Notes: a model not told the origin generated them from the letters alone. Numbered from the stretch's first letter, positions 35,514-46,378 are shown. The stretch is DNA of 64,000 bases from Tubulanus polymorphus (GCF_964204645.1 NC_134027.1:14808485-14872484); one strand, 5' to 3'. Program-made: numbers and translations.

Positions 35514-35888
35514 GGAAGCACTGACCCCAAATCACTTGTTGTGCGGTCGACCTGGCGAGTATCTCCCGCCTGGGGTGTTCTTTAAATCGGATAATTTTCC
35601 GAAGAGATACTGGCGTCAGGTGCAGTATTTAGCGGACGTGTTCTGGAGTAGATGGCTGCACGAGTATCTCCCGTTGTTACAAGCGTGTCAGAAGTGGTTA
35701 CTGAAACGTCGAAGCACGACTGTCGGTGACATTGTGTTGCTCGTGGATAACTCGACGTCGAACAGGGAAGAGTCATAGCCGTAAAGCTAGATTCGAAAGG
35801 GTTCGTGCGATCTGTAACCGTGAAGACCGCCACAAATGAATTCAACCGATCCGTTGATAAGCTCGTCCTTATCTTAGAAGCCGACTAA
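35514..35888 (+). pseudogene. BEL1 pol carboxy end
   Basis: Starts EALTPNHLLCGRPGEYLPPG and reads KRYWRQVQYLADVFWSRW and WLHEYLPLLQACQKWL, the standard carboxy end of BEL/Pao integrase, then VGDIVLLVD. A frame shift near 35765 is followed by KLDSKGFVRSVTVKTATNEF and a stop at 35886-35888. Confidence 0.8.
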
Positions 35889-36375
35889 CGACAGTTGGTT
35901 TTTTCCGTCGTCGACTGATGAACTTTGTATGAGTTATCAATTGTATTGTATGAGTATATTTTTATCGGTAAGCTTGCTTTAGGAAAATTGTATTAAGTGT
36001 ATTCCAATTTTTAGGGCCGGTGTAAAAGTTTTACCCGCTATTTTTGTCCGGTTTTTATTTGTCCGGTTCCGGGTCTAGTCCGGACCCATTGTTTTGGGTT
36101 AGTTCCAGAGTTTGCACCTGCGCGTTGGCGTTTTTTCCACCCACCGGAAGTATCGGTTTTCCTCGGCCGTTCAGTTCGTAGTTCAGGTTTTCGTGTGGCC
36201 TCAACATTTTGTTAGTTTTAGTTTTGTATTTGTTTATATGTGGCTGGCTTTTACTACCGGATAATTAGTTATGGGCCTCAAGCCGTGTATTTTACACAAC
36301 GTTTTTGTAAGTCATTTTGGCTCGTTTGTTGCCATGTGCGTAGGTGGCTGCACCAACTGGTTTCCCATGTCTTCA
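35889..36375 (+). other. BEL1 3' region, possible truncated LTR
   Basis: Non-coding. agggccgg followed by tgtaaaagttttacccgc (about 36015) could be a purine tract and LTR start, with a GC-richer stretch after it. The matching 5' LTR is not in the window, so this stays a guess. Confidence 0.35.
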
Positions 36376-38014
36376 TTCCTAGATATTAACAACATTATTA
36401 GTGAAGCTCAGGCTGGTTTTAGATCTAAATACTCAACTATCGATCATATTTACACCCTAAAAACCATCGTCGAGTTGTATCTTTGTCAAGGAAGAAGACT
36501 TTTCTGAGCCTTTGTCGACTTCAAGAAAGCTTTTGATTCGGTTTGTAGGGTTACTTTATGGAAGAAACTCATAGCTAATTGTATAACGGGTAATTTTTTG
36601 AATGTAGTAAAAAGTATGTATGACTCCGTCAAATCATGTGTTAGGTCTAAGGGTAATACATCGCATTATTTCGCAGCTGATCGTGGTTTAAGACAAGGCG
36701 AAAACCTGTCACCTATTATTTTTTCTTTATTTTTGAATGATATTGAGGAATTTTTTATTAACTGTGGTAACTCAACTTTATCGTTTATGGAACACCTGAA
36801 CTCGGGGTGTAATCAGGATCTTGATGCTTTACTGAATTTATTTATTATCCTATATGCGGATGACACGGTCATTCTTGCCGAGGATGAGAGATCACTACAG
36901 TTACACTTAGATACATTATTTGAGTATTGCACAGGCAACGGCCTCACTGTAAATTTCGATAAAACAAAAATATTAGTTTTTGCGCGAAGTAGATCTAGAA
37001 TTAAGCAAATTCCGAAATTTATGTTTGGCAACAAAGAATTGGAGATAGTTGAAGATTATTTGTAGCTCGGAGTTAAATTTAACTGGAACGGTAGTTTTGT
37101 TAAAGCAAGAAAATATCTTTACGATAAAGCTATGAGAGCTATGTTTTCAATTATTCAAAAGGGTAGGCGCCTGAAACTTCCAATCGACGTAATGTTCAAA
37201 TTATTCGATATGTGCGTTGCCCCTGTTGCCATATTTGGTTGCGAGGTATGGGGATACGAAAATTTGGACTTATTAGAAAATATTCATTGTCTTTTTTGCA
37301 AGATTTTAATGAAGGTAACAAAGTATTCTCATAATTTACCGGTGTTAGCAGAGTTAGGGCGTTATCCTTTGTTCATTAAAGTAAAGCGTGGAATGATTAA
37401 TTTTTGGTTCAAAACCGTATCTGGCAAACAATCTAAGCTTAATGCAATACTCTATCGAATTTCCCGTAATCTGTATCTAAATGACAAATATACTAGTCCT
37501 TGGCTTTTCAGTATAAAACAAACTTTTAATGACTGCGGCCTGTCCTATGTATGGATACAACAATACATATATGCAAAGTTCTAGCGCGTTCTCAAAATAT
37601 GTAAGACAAATACTACGCGACCAGTATGCACAAGAGACCATTTTCAAAATCAATAATAATCCGTTATATATGAATTTCAGGGAATACAAAAACGATATTA
37701 AGTTTGAGAATTATATCAACCAACTAGATGATAATTTTGTGTTTAGTTTTTTTCAGTTTAGAATAGGATCCCACCTATTACCTGTACATAGATTCCCTAA
37801 TCTCCATCTACCTAGAAACGAAAGAATGTGCCCAATCTGCAATGTTTTTGGGGATGAATTACATTATCTCTTTGATTGTAAGATTCTTACCGAACTTCGC
37901 AATACCATTCCGAATTTAGAAACATTTAGAAACTTTGATATATTAAAAAATCCAAATTTTCAATTAGCACAATTTATAAAAGATGGTTCAGATGTATATA
38001 GATCCCTCCTGTAG
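36376..38014 (+). pseudogene. LINE 2 reverse transcriptase and carboxy domain
   Basis: Reads EAQAGFRSKYSTIDHIYTLK, FVDFKKAFDSV (motif A), RGLRQGENLSPIIFSLFLND (motif B), ILYADDTVILAED (motif C), a thumb region, and PICNVFGDELHYLFDC near the end, a Cys/His cluster common in such LINE carboxy ends. In-frame stops lie at 36505 (after GRRLF) and 37063 (after EDYL), and a frame shift lies near 37560. The stop is at 38012-38014. Confidence 0.75.
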
Positions 38015-38197
38015 TCTGTCAATTGTAAAAAGTACACTGTATTTGTATATATTGTAAATACTCTTGTTATGTTTTTAAAATATTTTTTATTTTTCTCTCG
38101 ATATGTAAATATGGGTAAACAAAATCATTTTTTTTCCTCCACGTTCCATGAAAATGGTTGGAGAGTAATAAAATTATCTTATCTTATCTTATCTAGC
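36376..38197 (+). mobile_element. LINE 2 (5'-truncated non-LTR retrotransposon)
   Basis: RT and carboxy domains followed by a short 3' untranslated region ending in (ttatc)n at 38176-38196, a typical LINE tail. The 5' end starts inside the RT. The clade cannot be assigned with confidence; it is unlike LINE 1. Confidence 0.7.
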
Positions 38198-39177
38198 ATG
38201 TATACTGTATTTTGTTCTTGTAGTCAATCCCTTATTGGTGTACATGGATCTAACAACGTTCGAATCGCCAAACTTTTCTTGTGTTCGCGTTACTTTATTT
38301 GTCGTATTTGTTCTCGTGGTTTTTAGACAGTTTTCACCTGAGTCGAGGATCAGACTTGTAGCTTTCCGACGGCCTTTGACACTATATCTAATGCCATAGA
38401 ACCAAAATCAGCGCAAAGTCAGCGACTTATGATAACAATTAACAGTCTATTATTATCATGTGAGTTATCATTGATGTCAACCGAAATCAGTTTTTATATA
38501 TTTATACTTGATACCAGCTGGGGGTCATTTTTGTAAACTGCAATAAAATTTGAAATCACCAGTAAATTCATTTTTTCACAAAAAAGTTAAACTCAAATAT
38601 TTGGTGTAATGGCCATTGGTTACTTCATGCTTTCAATGAGGACAACAATTCAAACTTAACTGATTTAAGCTTACTTCGTGAAACCGAGCCCAGGGCTGCT
38701 ATTTTGTTACCTTCATGGCAAAAGGTAACGGAGATGTGGAACAGTAGAGCTTATACTCGTCCGTGCCCATGTATACATGTCGCATACATGTAGTTTGAGA
38801 CCAAGAAAAATACTCCGACTTATAAGGCCAACTTTGATTAAGCAACCGTGTTCTGAAAACTTCTTCATTCCTACGTGGATTATTATATTAACATCTACAA
38901 ATGATTAAAAGATAATTCGGAAATAATTCGGGTTTATTTTTCTATTCTAATACTCTTATCGCAACTAAAGGACTGATGATTGCGGTTTCATCGATTTACA
39001 AGTTAGGAACAGGAGTCGGTATCGGGAAGAAATCAACGTGATTATACTGATTTCTTATTGGGACCAATTGAAAGTCACAGAAGCGAGGTTCCGACTTAGA
39101 AAAGACCATAGGCTACATTCGAAATTTCTTTAAAAAATCATATCACCCCTGCTGTCAATTTCTGGGTGGTATACCCA
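38198..39177. other. Unassigned, no gene seen
   Basis: AT-rich single-copy-looking sequence with no convincing frame, splice pattern or transposon end on either strand. Confidence 0.4.
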
Positions 39178-39480
39178 CTGTCCCATGGACACCATGTTCC
39201 GGTCTCGACCCTTCAAATGTCCCTCTACTCTCTACAAAGTCCCGTGGACACCATGTTCCCGTCTCGACCCTTCAAACCTGTCTCTACTCTCTAGACAGTC
39301 CCATTAACACCGCGTTCCCGTCTCGACCCTTCGAACCTGTCTCGACTCACTGTCCCGTGGACACTATGTTCCCGTTCCAACCCTTCAAACCTGTCTCCAC
39401 TGTCCCGTGGACACCATCTTCCCATCTCAACTCTCCACATCTGTCTCTACGCTCTACAAAGTCCCGTGGACACTAATGTG
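39178..39480. repeat. Minisatellite of 45-63 bp units
   Basis: Six imperfect units built on gtcccgtggacaccatgttc and cgtctcgacccttcaaacct. Unit length varies because some units lack the ctctctacaaa segment. Confidence 0.8.
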
Positions 39481-40003
39481 GCGGAAATTTGTTTCACTTT
39501 GTTTTGCTCCTTTTATCTTCCAGCTGCAGAGTCCTCCCCAGTTTTTCTTCGTGATCGGAGACGGTGAAATTTTTATTAAATGTTTGTAAGATGTAAAATA
39601 AAACTTTATCACATGTTTGGGAATCTGAGATAAGAATGTAAAATGCTATGGACTTCGGTCTTGTAGATTAAAAGCGATTTTTGTTTCTATCGTAATGAAT
39701 CATTTTATGATTTAGTAGAATTCTAAAAACTGTACTTGAAGACCTTCCCTATGTGCACGGGTCACTCCCGTGTTGTATTTTTCGAGTTCATGCGCCTCAA
39801 TCGATATTCCCGTGCTTAGATCGATATTTCTATGCTGTGCCCTGTGCCCGAGATGGCGCCACTAAACGGTTCTTAATTATATTGTGTGCTCGGGGTGATT
39901 TCTTTGCCAAAATTAGATTGGGTTACGTCATAACCTGGGCTCTATAAAAGGCAAAAATGTGCTTTATTAATTAGTCTCGGTGCATTTTTTAGGTGTGCTA
40001 GTT
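39481..40003. other. Unassigned flank with a TATA-type promoter sequence
   Basis: No gene is recognised. tataaaag at 39943-39950 sits in cctgggctctataaaaggc, a good match to an RNA polymerase II core promoter facing right; the Polinton is inserted 60 bp downstream. The promoter could belong to a host gene or to an unrecognised LTR. Confidence 0.35.
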
Positions 40004-40009
40004 AGCGTC
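40004..40009. repeat. Polinton B target duplication AGCGTC, left
   Basis: Same six bases at 56820-56825. Six-bp duplications are the rule for Polintons. Confidence 0.9.
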
Positions 40010-40326
40010 AGTAATTAGAAGATGGCGTTTTCATACCAGAGGTCGAGAGGTCGAGACACCACTCATCACAGCTAGGCTCTAGTGAGAACGGACGATTGCT
40101 CTGTGATACACATATACAGTGAGTGCGCGTAACAACAACTGCGCGTGGATAGATCGATACAGTGAGTCGCTACTGAGAACGGTTATTAACGCGTGTGCTA
40201 TTACTGTAGTAGTACAGTGATTGCGTGTCAACTGTGCTCGGATAAATAGATGCTGTGAGGCTTGGGTGAGAACGGTTAATAGCGTGCTTGTTATATACAA
40301 GGGGAAGTAATCCCCACTCATCACCA
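40010..40326. repeat. Polinton B left TIR
   Basis: 317 bp, paired with 56503-56819. Contains about 2.5 imperfect tandem units of 92-93 bp, each starting gagaacgg (40083, 40175, 40268). Confidence 0.9.
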
Positions 40327-40327
40327 C

Positions 40328-40347
40328 TTTTTTTTTGCTCATAAATG
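40328..40347 (+). promoter_or_regulatory. Gene-start motif of the 108-aa gene
   Basis: T10 run, gctc, ATAAATG. First of a set of fifteen in this element with the consensus (T)6-10, three to six bases, TAWATAAATG, the ATG being the start codon. The layout resembles poxvirus late promoters (T-rich upstream region and TAAATG). Confidence 0.6.
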
Positions 40348-40671
40348 GGAGATATAAAAGCATTCTTAGCAACAATAAATAACAGAATAAAACCAGCAAA
40401 AAAACAATTTGAAATAAAAAAGTTAGTTGATGTTACAAAAGAAATTGAACATAAAATATTGAAATTAGAAAAGATAAAAACTAAATATAGAGAGAAAGTA
40501 TCAGCTAATTTAAGCTACTGCAATGTTAGTACATCGCGAGAATTTAAAGTATTTTTACCTGATAAATGGGTTTCATTGAGTACAGATGAATTAAAAGGTT
40601 TAGAAGGATTTAAAATAATCTATCATGGAAAAAATGAAGATGGGCATCATGATTTAGAAGTTGTTGACTAA
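40345..40671 (+). CDS. Polinton 108-aa protein, unknown function
   Basis: Intact 108-aa frame, MGDIKAFLATINNRIKPAKK..., lysine-rich and helical in its first 60 residues, ending GKNEDGHHDLEVVD. It is the only gene at the left end that points away from the TIR, and it faces the leftward-pointing gene block. The same gene is partly kept in the fragment at 5809-5938. I do not recognise a family. Its small, basic amino half would suit a nucleic-acid-binding or virion protein, but that is a guess. Confidence 0.6.
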   Translation: MGDIKAFLATINNRIKPAKKQFEIKKLVDVTKEIEHKILKLEKIKTKYREKVSANLSYCNVSTSREFKVFLPDKWVSLSTDELKGLEGFKIIYHGKNEDGHHDLEVVD

Positions 40672-40779
40672 ATAATTAAGAAATAAAATAATAAAAAAAT
40701 GAATATCAAGAATCCGAAATGACTTATCTGGACAATTTAATTGCTCCGCATAGATAGACAAAAGTAGTGAGATATTCAA

Positions 40780-41160
40780 TTAATTTAAAAAATTATTTTT
40801 TTGCTTTTTTTCTAAAATATTAATCCATTTTTTTATTATCAATTTTGGAATTTCAGACGTATTTTCATTTTTGATAGCAGTTGTTTCAGAATTATTAGTA
40901 TCATGAATTTTATTTGATTTCTTATACCAATTACACCCAATCAACATGAATACAATTACAAATCCAACTGTAAAATATAGACATTTATCAAATATTCTAT
41001 CATTAGAAGGAGTAGAAATAACAATATTTTCACCATTTTTATTACTTATTTTTTCTTTTACAGCTTTTTTATATTCTTGTGATTTAATTCCTAATTGCCG
41101 AGACCATTCAATTTGTTTCTGTGATCTCGGTTTTTTCTTCACTTCTTCCACCTCGCTCAT
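40780..41160 (-). CDS. Polinton 126-aa membrane protein
   Basis: Intact frame. The amino half is basic (KKKPRSQKQIEWSRQLGIKS), followed by a single transmembrane helix CLYFTVGFVIVFMLIGCNWY at about residues 60-79 and a polar tail. Its start lies 53 bases inside the end of the 196-aa gene, in another frame. The basic head before a membrane anchor resembles small Polinton proteins thought to be virion components; function unknown. Confidence 0.6.
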   Translation of the reverse strand: MSEVEEVKKKPRSQKQIEWSRQLGIKSQEYKKAVKEKISNKNGENIVISTPSNDRIFDKCLYFTVGFVIVFMLIGCNWYKKSNKIHDTNNSETTAIKNENTSEIPKLIIKKWINILEKKQKNNFLN

Positions 41161-41698
41161 TTATTATAGAAATATTTTTACTTTCAATATTTGAAAATGT
41201 TATAACCCCAGTTGATAATAATGTCATAAATCCGCCTAATTGAAATGATAAATATCCAATCCATTTATTTAATTCAGTCATAACTGAATAATCATTTTTC
41301 AAATCGGAATATAATCTATTTTCATCTTCAATTGGTAGTATATAATTACATAATTTACTATAACCTTTTACTACATTTTCTGATATCGCGTCATTAATTC
41401 TAGCTGTTCTCGCGGCTTCATAAATCTTAAATAATCTAATAATTTCATCTGATTTCATTGTATCTAATTCATTATAAGTTAAATTTTTACCGATAAAATT
41501 TTTACATTTTCCAGATGCTATTAATATTTCTAATTGATGTTTACAATAAAGATAATATTCATAATTATTATTTGTTGTAACATTATTTAAAGCACCATCA
41601 TCTGGAGTTAATTTTGTTTCTGTTATTCCTAAATCATCTAAAGTTTTTTCAATTGGAACATCACCGTTTTTAGATTTTATTTTCTTTTCACCTCCCAT
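41108..41698 (-). CDS. Polinton 196-aa protein, unknown
   Basis: Intact frame, MGGEKKIKSKNGDVPIEKTL..., with a polar helical middle (TRINDAISENVVKGYSKLC-like) and one hydrophobic segment near the end (YLSFQLGGFMTLLSTGVITF). The VPIEK string recurs in the 482-aa protein. Its end overlaps the 126-aa gene by 53 bases. No family recognised; no protease catalytic pattern was found in it. Confidence 0.55.
   Translation of the reverse strand: MGGEKKIKSKNGDVPIEKTLDDLGITETKLTPDDGALNNVTTNNNYEYYLYCKHQLEILIASGKCKNFIGKNLTYNELDTMKSDEIIRLFKIYEAARTARINDAISENVVKGYSKLCNYILPIEDENRLYSDLKNDYSVMTELNKWIGYLSFQLGGFMTLLSTGVITFSNIESKNISIINERGGRSEEKTEITETN
41158..41180 (-). promoter_or_regulatory. Gene-start motif of the 126-aa gene
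   Basis: TAAAAATATTTC-TATAATAAATG on minus. The T-run is broken, the weakest of the set, and it lies inside the upstream gene. Confidence 0.4.
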
Positions 41699-41717
41699 TT
41701 ATATAACAAAAAAATTA
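41696..41717 (-). promoter_or_regulatory. Gene-start motif of the 196-aa gene
   Basis: TAATTTTTTTGTTATATAAATG on minus, a near-perfect example. Confidence 0.6.
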
Positions 41718-41873
41718 GTTGTGATGTTGCAACTAGAATTTAACTAGAATGTAACTAAAAATCAACTAGATTAACAAACTAGTTGAATTATTATTGTTTT
41801 TATTTATTTTTTGTTAAATCTAGTTGACTAAATATGTAACTAAATATGTAATAGATTAACAAGCTAGTTGAAT
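41718..41873. other. AACTAG-rich spacer between ATPase and 196-aa genes
   Basis: The only long spacer inside the leftward gene block. It holds six CTAG tetramers in about 160 bp and a 22-bp direct repeat, tagattaacaaactagttg-aa, at 41767-41788 and 41852-41873 (one mismatch). The inverted aactag/ctagtt strings could pair. A regulatory or termination role is possible. Confidence 0.5.
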
Positions 41874-42484
41874 CTAAATAAATTCATATTTAAATGGGTG
41901 TTGTAATCTAAATAGTAATTTTGATCTTTTATTATTTTTCAATTTATCCATATATTCATTATGTAAATCATGCGGAATAATATCATTTTCCTCAAGTGCA
42001 TTTTTCATAGATTTTCTATCTTTATTGTAGAATAAAACTAAAAATCTAATGTTTTCTAAAAAAAATCTTTAACAATTGAATTATATTTTTGATTTAAAAC
42101 CCATGTTGTTATCCCGAAATGTCTACCAGAAAAAGCTAAATAACATAACTCACTCTCTCTAATTTTTGAATCATGTAAATTTGCGCAATCATCTATGATA
42201 AATAATGTATTTGATCCTTTATAAATATCAATTGCTATTTTTATACAATTATCTAAATTTTCTTTTACTGTTTTATGATCTAATATAATAAATTTATTAT
42301 TTCTAGTAATATTTCTGTCATAAGTTTGATTTAATTCATATGTTGGACAAAATAATACTATATTATCAAAATAGTTTTTATAAACAGTTTCTAATAAATT
42401 TAATATAAAATAAGTTTTTCCACAATTTGTTACGCCAGAAATTAACATATTATGAGGCTCAAATATAAATAATTCCTTATTCAT
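41874..42484 (-). pseudogene. FtsK/HerA-like genome packaging ATPase
   Basis: Amino part open: Walker A SGVTNCGKTYF (about residues 16-26), Walker B TLFIIDDCA, then FSGRHFGITTWVLNQKYNS, the typical sensor and strand region of adenovirus/Polinton packaging ATPases. An A8 tract at 42058-42065 shifts the frame; the rest (FYNKDRKSMKNALEE...) reads in another frame to a stop at 41874-41876. At about 203 residues the length fits the family. It would pump DNA into capsids, and it lies beside the integrase as in other Polintons. Confidence 0.85.
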
Positions 42485-42501
42485 TTATATATTTTTAATT
42501 T
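42482..42501 (-). promoter_or_regulatory. Gene-start motif of the ATPase
   Basis: AATTAAAAATATATAAATG on minus. It overlaps the end of the integrase frame by three bases. Confidence 0.5.
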
Positions 42502-43612
42502 TACTTGATAATATCCATTCATTGAATTTATCTGGCCATCCAACCCATTTTACTAAAGAATATTTTTTTCTTTTAACAGTTTTTGTTTTTAATACTTTTT
42601 CAATTTTATATTCTTGTTCTAGATTTTCAGTAGTTAAACTTAATTCTTCTTCGTAAAAGTAGCCATCAACTTCTTCACCATCTAAATCTTCTAATTTATA
42701 GACATATGGTTTTGTTGTTATTACCTTTTTTATTTTATATATTTCCCTAGTAAAATTTCGATCGTATCCTTTGTCAAATATCTTTTTATACTTAGAAATT
42801 CTAACATTTTGACCAACTTTAAATTTAGGTTCACCAAAATCATCTACAAGAAATGCTCCATATAAATTATTCCAAACAATTTCAGCATTTTCAGGTTTTC
42901 TAGCATCAATAGGTTTCATTCCAATAGAAGAATGATAAGAATTATTATATCCTTCTATCAATTTTGGTAAAACATCAATCCATTTAAAAGTATTATTTGC
43001 TGTAAAATATTTCCACATTCTTGTTCTTATTGTTCTATTAAATCGTTCAACAACTGCTGCTTTTTTATCCGATTTTGTTGAAAAATATTTAATATTATGA
43101 ATGTCTAAGAGTTCATGAACAAGTGAATTATCAAATTCTTTTCCATCATCCAATTGTATTTTTTCTGGTTTTATTTTATCATCCGAAAGAAATTTTCTTT
43201 AAACATTTGATGTTTGTGCAGCATCTTTTCTGTAAAGTGGGAAACTCCATACATAACGACTAAAAATATCAATTATATTCAATATCCACCAATAATCATC
43301 ATTATCTTTCTTAACATTATTCATATCAATTAAATCTCTTTGCCACTGTTGATCTACATAACTTACCATAGTTTTACGAGTTTTATATTTTCTAACATTT
43401 TTTTTATGTGTTGTATATGTTGGTTGTTCTAACATAAATTCATTTATATCTTTATATTTAACTAAATTTTGTGGGATTATCTTATCTAATTTATCTTGTT
43501 TTACTTGACGCCATATATTTTTGGTAGAAGAATAAGCAACCGAACTCTCAGGGTTGTAATATTAATTTCTTAAATATTGTTCTTTAGTATTAGGAGTTTT
43601 TTTACCGCCCAT
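42485..43612 (-). pseudogene. Retroviral-type integrase with chromodomain
   Basis: One frame of 375 codons from the ATG at 43612, broken only by TAA at codon 17 (43562-43564) and codon 138 (43199-43201). Catalytic triad: Asp in WQRDLIDM (about residue 93), Asp in QLDDGKEF (about 155), Glu in VVERFNRT (about 189). A carboxy SH3-like stretch precedes a chromodomain, YKIEKVLKTKTV...YSLVKWVGWPDKFNEW. Polinton integrases join the element ends to host DNA with 6-bp staggering, matching the AGCGTC duplication. The chromodomain may steer it to chromatin marks. Confidence 0.9.
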
Positions 43613-43633
43613 TTATATATCGTTAGTTTTAAC
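43610..43633 (-). promoter_or_regulatory. Gene-start motif of the integrase
   Basis: AAAACTAACGATATATAAATG on minus; the TATATAAATG core is perfect but the T-run is poor. Confidence 0.45.
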
Positions 43634-43663
43634 TTTATATTTCTAATATTGAATACTATCTAA

Positions 43664-44889
43664 TTATGAATTTACAATATTTAATTGTGCGTCAGATATA
43701 ATATAAATGTGCATTTTGAAATTCAAGCTTCCTTTTTTCTTTTTCATGAATAATTGTATTCCATCTTTAGTGTTCTGTAGCTTTTTCCCAGAACCATGTA
43801 ATGAATTATCCTCTGTAGTTCTAAAATCTAACCATAATGCATATTTATTACCAGTATAATAATCAATTTGATTAATATTACAATTTTCAGATGATTTTAC
43901 TTTTTCATTCATAAAATGTTTTCTAATTTCTGGCCATTGATCTATCATTCTCATTCCTTGACAAAATATTTTATTTGCTATTCCTTCAATAGTTATTTCT
44001 ACGTTTGTTATTTCAGGATTATAATAATTATCTACCTTTATTGCACCATTAGTATATGTTGCAATGGTAAAAAATATTAATATACCTTTAATAGATCTTC
44101 TTGGGAAGTTAATATTCTCATTAATTATTTCATCATTTGCATTAATAGTTACAGTTTTAAATTTATCAATATAATCCTATAATAATGAAAATCCTTGATT
44201 GTATTGAGTTTGAATTGTATTAGCAATATTTTCATTAGTTACTGTGTTATATTCTAAACATATATTCGATAATTTATAACCCATATCTTTAACAACGTTA
44301 GATAATACAATTTCAATTACAGGAGCAAATGTTATCTCAAATATAATATCTTCTTGAATTGCATATTCATATAAAGGTGCATTATTATTTATCAATTCAA
44401 AGTCTAATGGAATTTTATTTGCTTCCATAAATCTTTTTAATCAAATTATCTACGTCATTAGCTACTACTGCATTATTGGCTTCAGATCTTAATTTATTTG
44501 GTTTTCCGATTGAATGCCTTGAAATATCATATATATCATATATTTTCTTTAGTTAACCATAAATCTTTATAATGCATAAATAAATTATAATCATCTAATG
44601 AGAAAACTGTTTCTGGACCAATCTGTATTGTTAATTTTTTAATCAAATATCTTCCAACATTATCAACAACATAATTGTTATTATTACCGGTTAATTTTAT
44701 ATCGGCTGATAAATAAATACTATTTGGAACATAAAAAGTATTTTGTGTTAACCGAGGAATTCTAACATATAAAGTTTCATCAGGATTAATATTAGAAGGA
44801 TTATGAGTAATTATATGATGAGACCTTTCTGCTTTAATAGCATTAGATATTCTATGATTCTTAGAAGGATTGATATAACTCCCACTCAT
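43664..44889 (-). pseudogene. Major capsid protein (double jelly-roll)
   Basis: Amino part: LYVRIPRLTQNTFYVPNSIY, VGRYLIKKLTIQIG, YNLFMHYKDLWLTKEN. Carboxy part: KYALWLDFRTTEDNSLHGSG, DGIQLFMKKKKG, IYIISDAQLNIVNS. These blocks are typical of the Polinton hexon-like protein that forms the icosahedral shell. A tandem atatatgat duplication near 44540 and a second slip near 44435 shift the frame, and a TAG sits at 44177-44179. Total length about 408 residues. Confidence 0.8.
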
Positions 44890-44908
44890 CTATTTAACAA
44901 AAAAATTA
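44887..44908 (-). promoter_or_regulatory. Gene-start motif of the major capsid gene
   Basis: TAATTTTTTTGTTAAATAGATG on minus; one base departs from the TAAATG core. Confidence 0.55.
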
Positions 44909-44929
44909 ATTATTTATTTTTTATCATAT

Positions 44930-46378
44930 TTACTTGATATTTTTTGATATCATATTCACTAACCCAAAAATAATTGCACTAACAATTGTAATTAAAAATA
45001 AAATAATATGTTCAGCAGCAAAGTTAAGAATATTACCTGGAGATTTCAATATAAAACCAACAATTGATGCAATAATTCCTGGTAAAGCTGCAGCAGATTT
45101 TTTAGATAGTTCCCATAAATATTTTGCTAATTTCTTTAAACCATCTTTAACTTTATCTTGTATAGAATTATTATCATTCGGGGGTTTATCCGGTTTATTG
45201 GGAGTAGGAGTAGATTTCAAAGAATTTGATATTGCTAAACCAATTGTTGTAAATAACATAGTTACAGCTGTTAGAATTGAAAGAATTGTTATTCCTTCTA
45301 ATTTAAATAATAACTTTATTCTATCTTTTAATGATATTTCAGAATTTGGTTTTATCAACAAATCTTTAAAAATAACTTTTAATCTATTAATATTATAATC
45401 ATATGATTTTAATAATAATTTAATTTCTTCTTTCTGCACTTCTAAATTATCTTTTAAATTATTAATTTCTTTTTCTTATCGTAATTCTTTTTGCCTATAT
45501 TCTATTTCATCAATTACTTGATGATCTAAATCAGACTTTAATTGTTCTATTTCTTTATTTTTATTTTTATCAGTTAATTCTTTTTCTAAAAATCTAATTT
45601 TAAAATCTCTTATACTTTTATTATGTGCAATTTTATCAGCTTCATTTCTTATACTAATAATTTCTCTAATTGCTTCATCAGAAAATGTATTTAAATCTTC
45701 TAATTGTTGATCTGTTGCATCAATTAATCCATTCGGTAAAAGTTTTTCAATTGGAACTTTATTTGATTTAAGTTTACTAGTTTTGGAAGTTATATTCTGT
45801 TCAGAAGTTGTTTCTGTTTCTGATTTCTTTTTTATTATTTCAAATAATTCATTAATTCTTTGTTTAAATACGTCTATATCATTACCAGTTAATTCTTGTT
45901 TTATAACATCAGTTATTACATTACTATTACTAATTCTTTTAATTCTATCTGGATCTAAATCACTCAAAGTTGATTTTGTTAATATTTTATTTTTATTATT
46001 TTTATAAGTGATATCAATATAATAATTACCTTTCAAATGATAAGACTATTTACCATTATCTAAAAATTTTAATTGATCTGCTAAAGGTCAAACGTCTTCA
46101 TCATTTATGTTAAGTTTAGAATTTTCAATTATACGTTCTAATTTAGGTATTTTGTTTAAATTATCTAAATCATGTTTTACTAAATCTGGGTCTAAATTTT
46201 CAGGATTTAATTTTGATTCTGCATTTTTAATATAATCAGGCATATTTAAATTATTATTATATTCTGGCTCATTACCGTCATTAAAACTTGTTTCACTAAA
46301 ATCAGGTTGTTGTTCATCAGTTATGCCAGGTTCATCAAAATTATCCATTCCAGTATCTTCTCCATCTTCTACATCCAT
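44930..46378 (-). pseudogene. Polinton 482-aa coiled-coil/membrane protein
   Basis: Three apparent genes are one frame of 483 codons broken by in-frame stops at 46088 (TGA), about 46050 (TAG) and 45476 (TAA). The amino end is very acidic (MDVEDGEDTGMDNFDEPGIT), the middle is helical and charged (IRFLEKELTDKNKNKEIEQL), and the carboxy third has two or three hydrophobic helices (GITILSILTAVTMLFTTIGL, HIILFLITIVSAIIFGLVNM). It sits directly upstream of the major capsid gene. I do not recognise the family; a virion membrane or scaffold protein is a guess. Confidence 0.6.
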
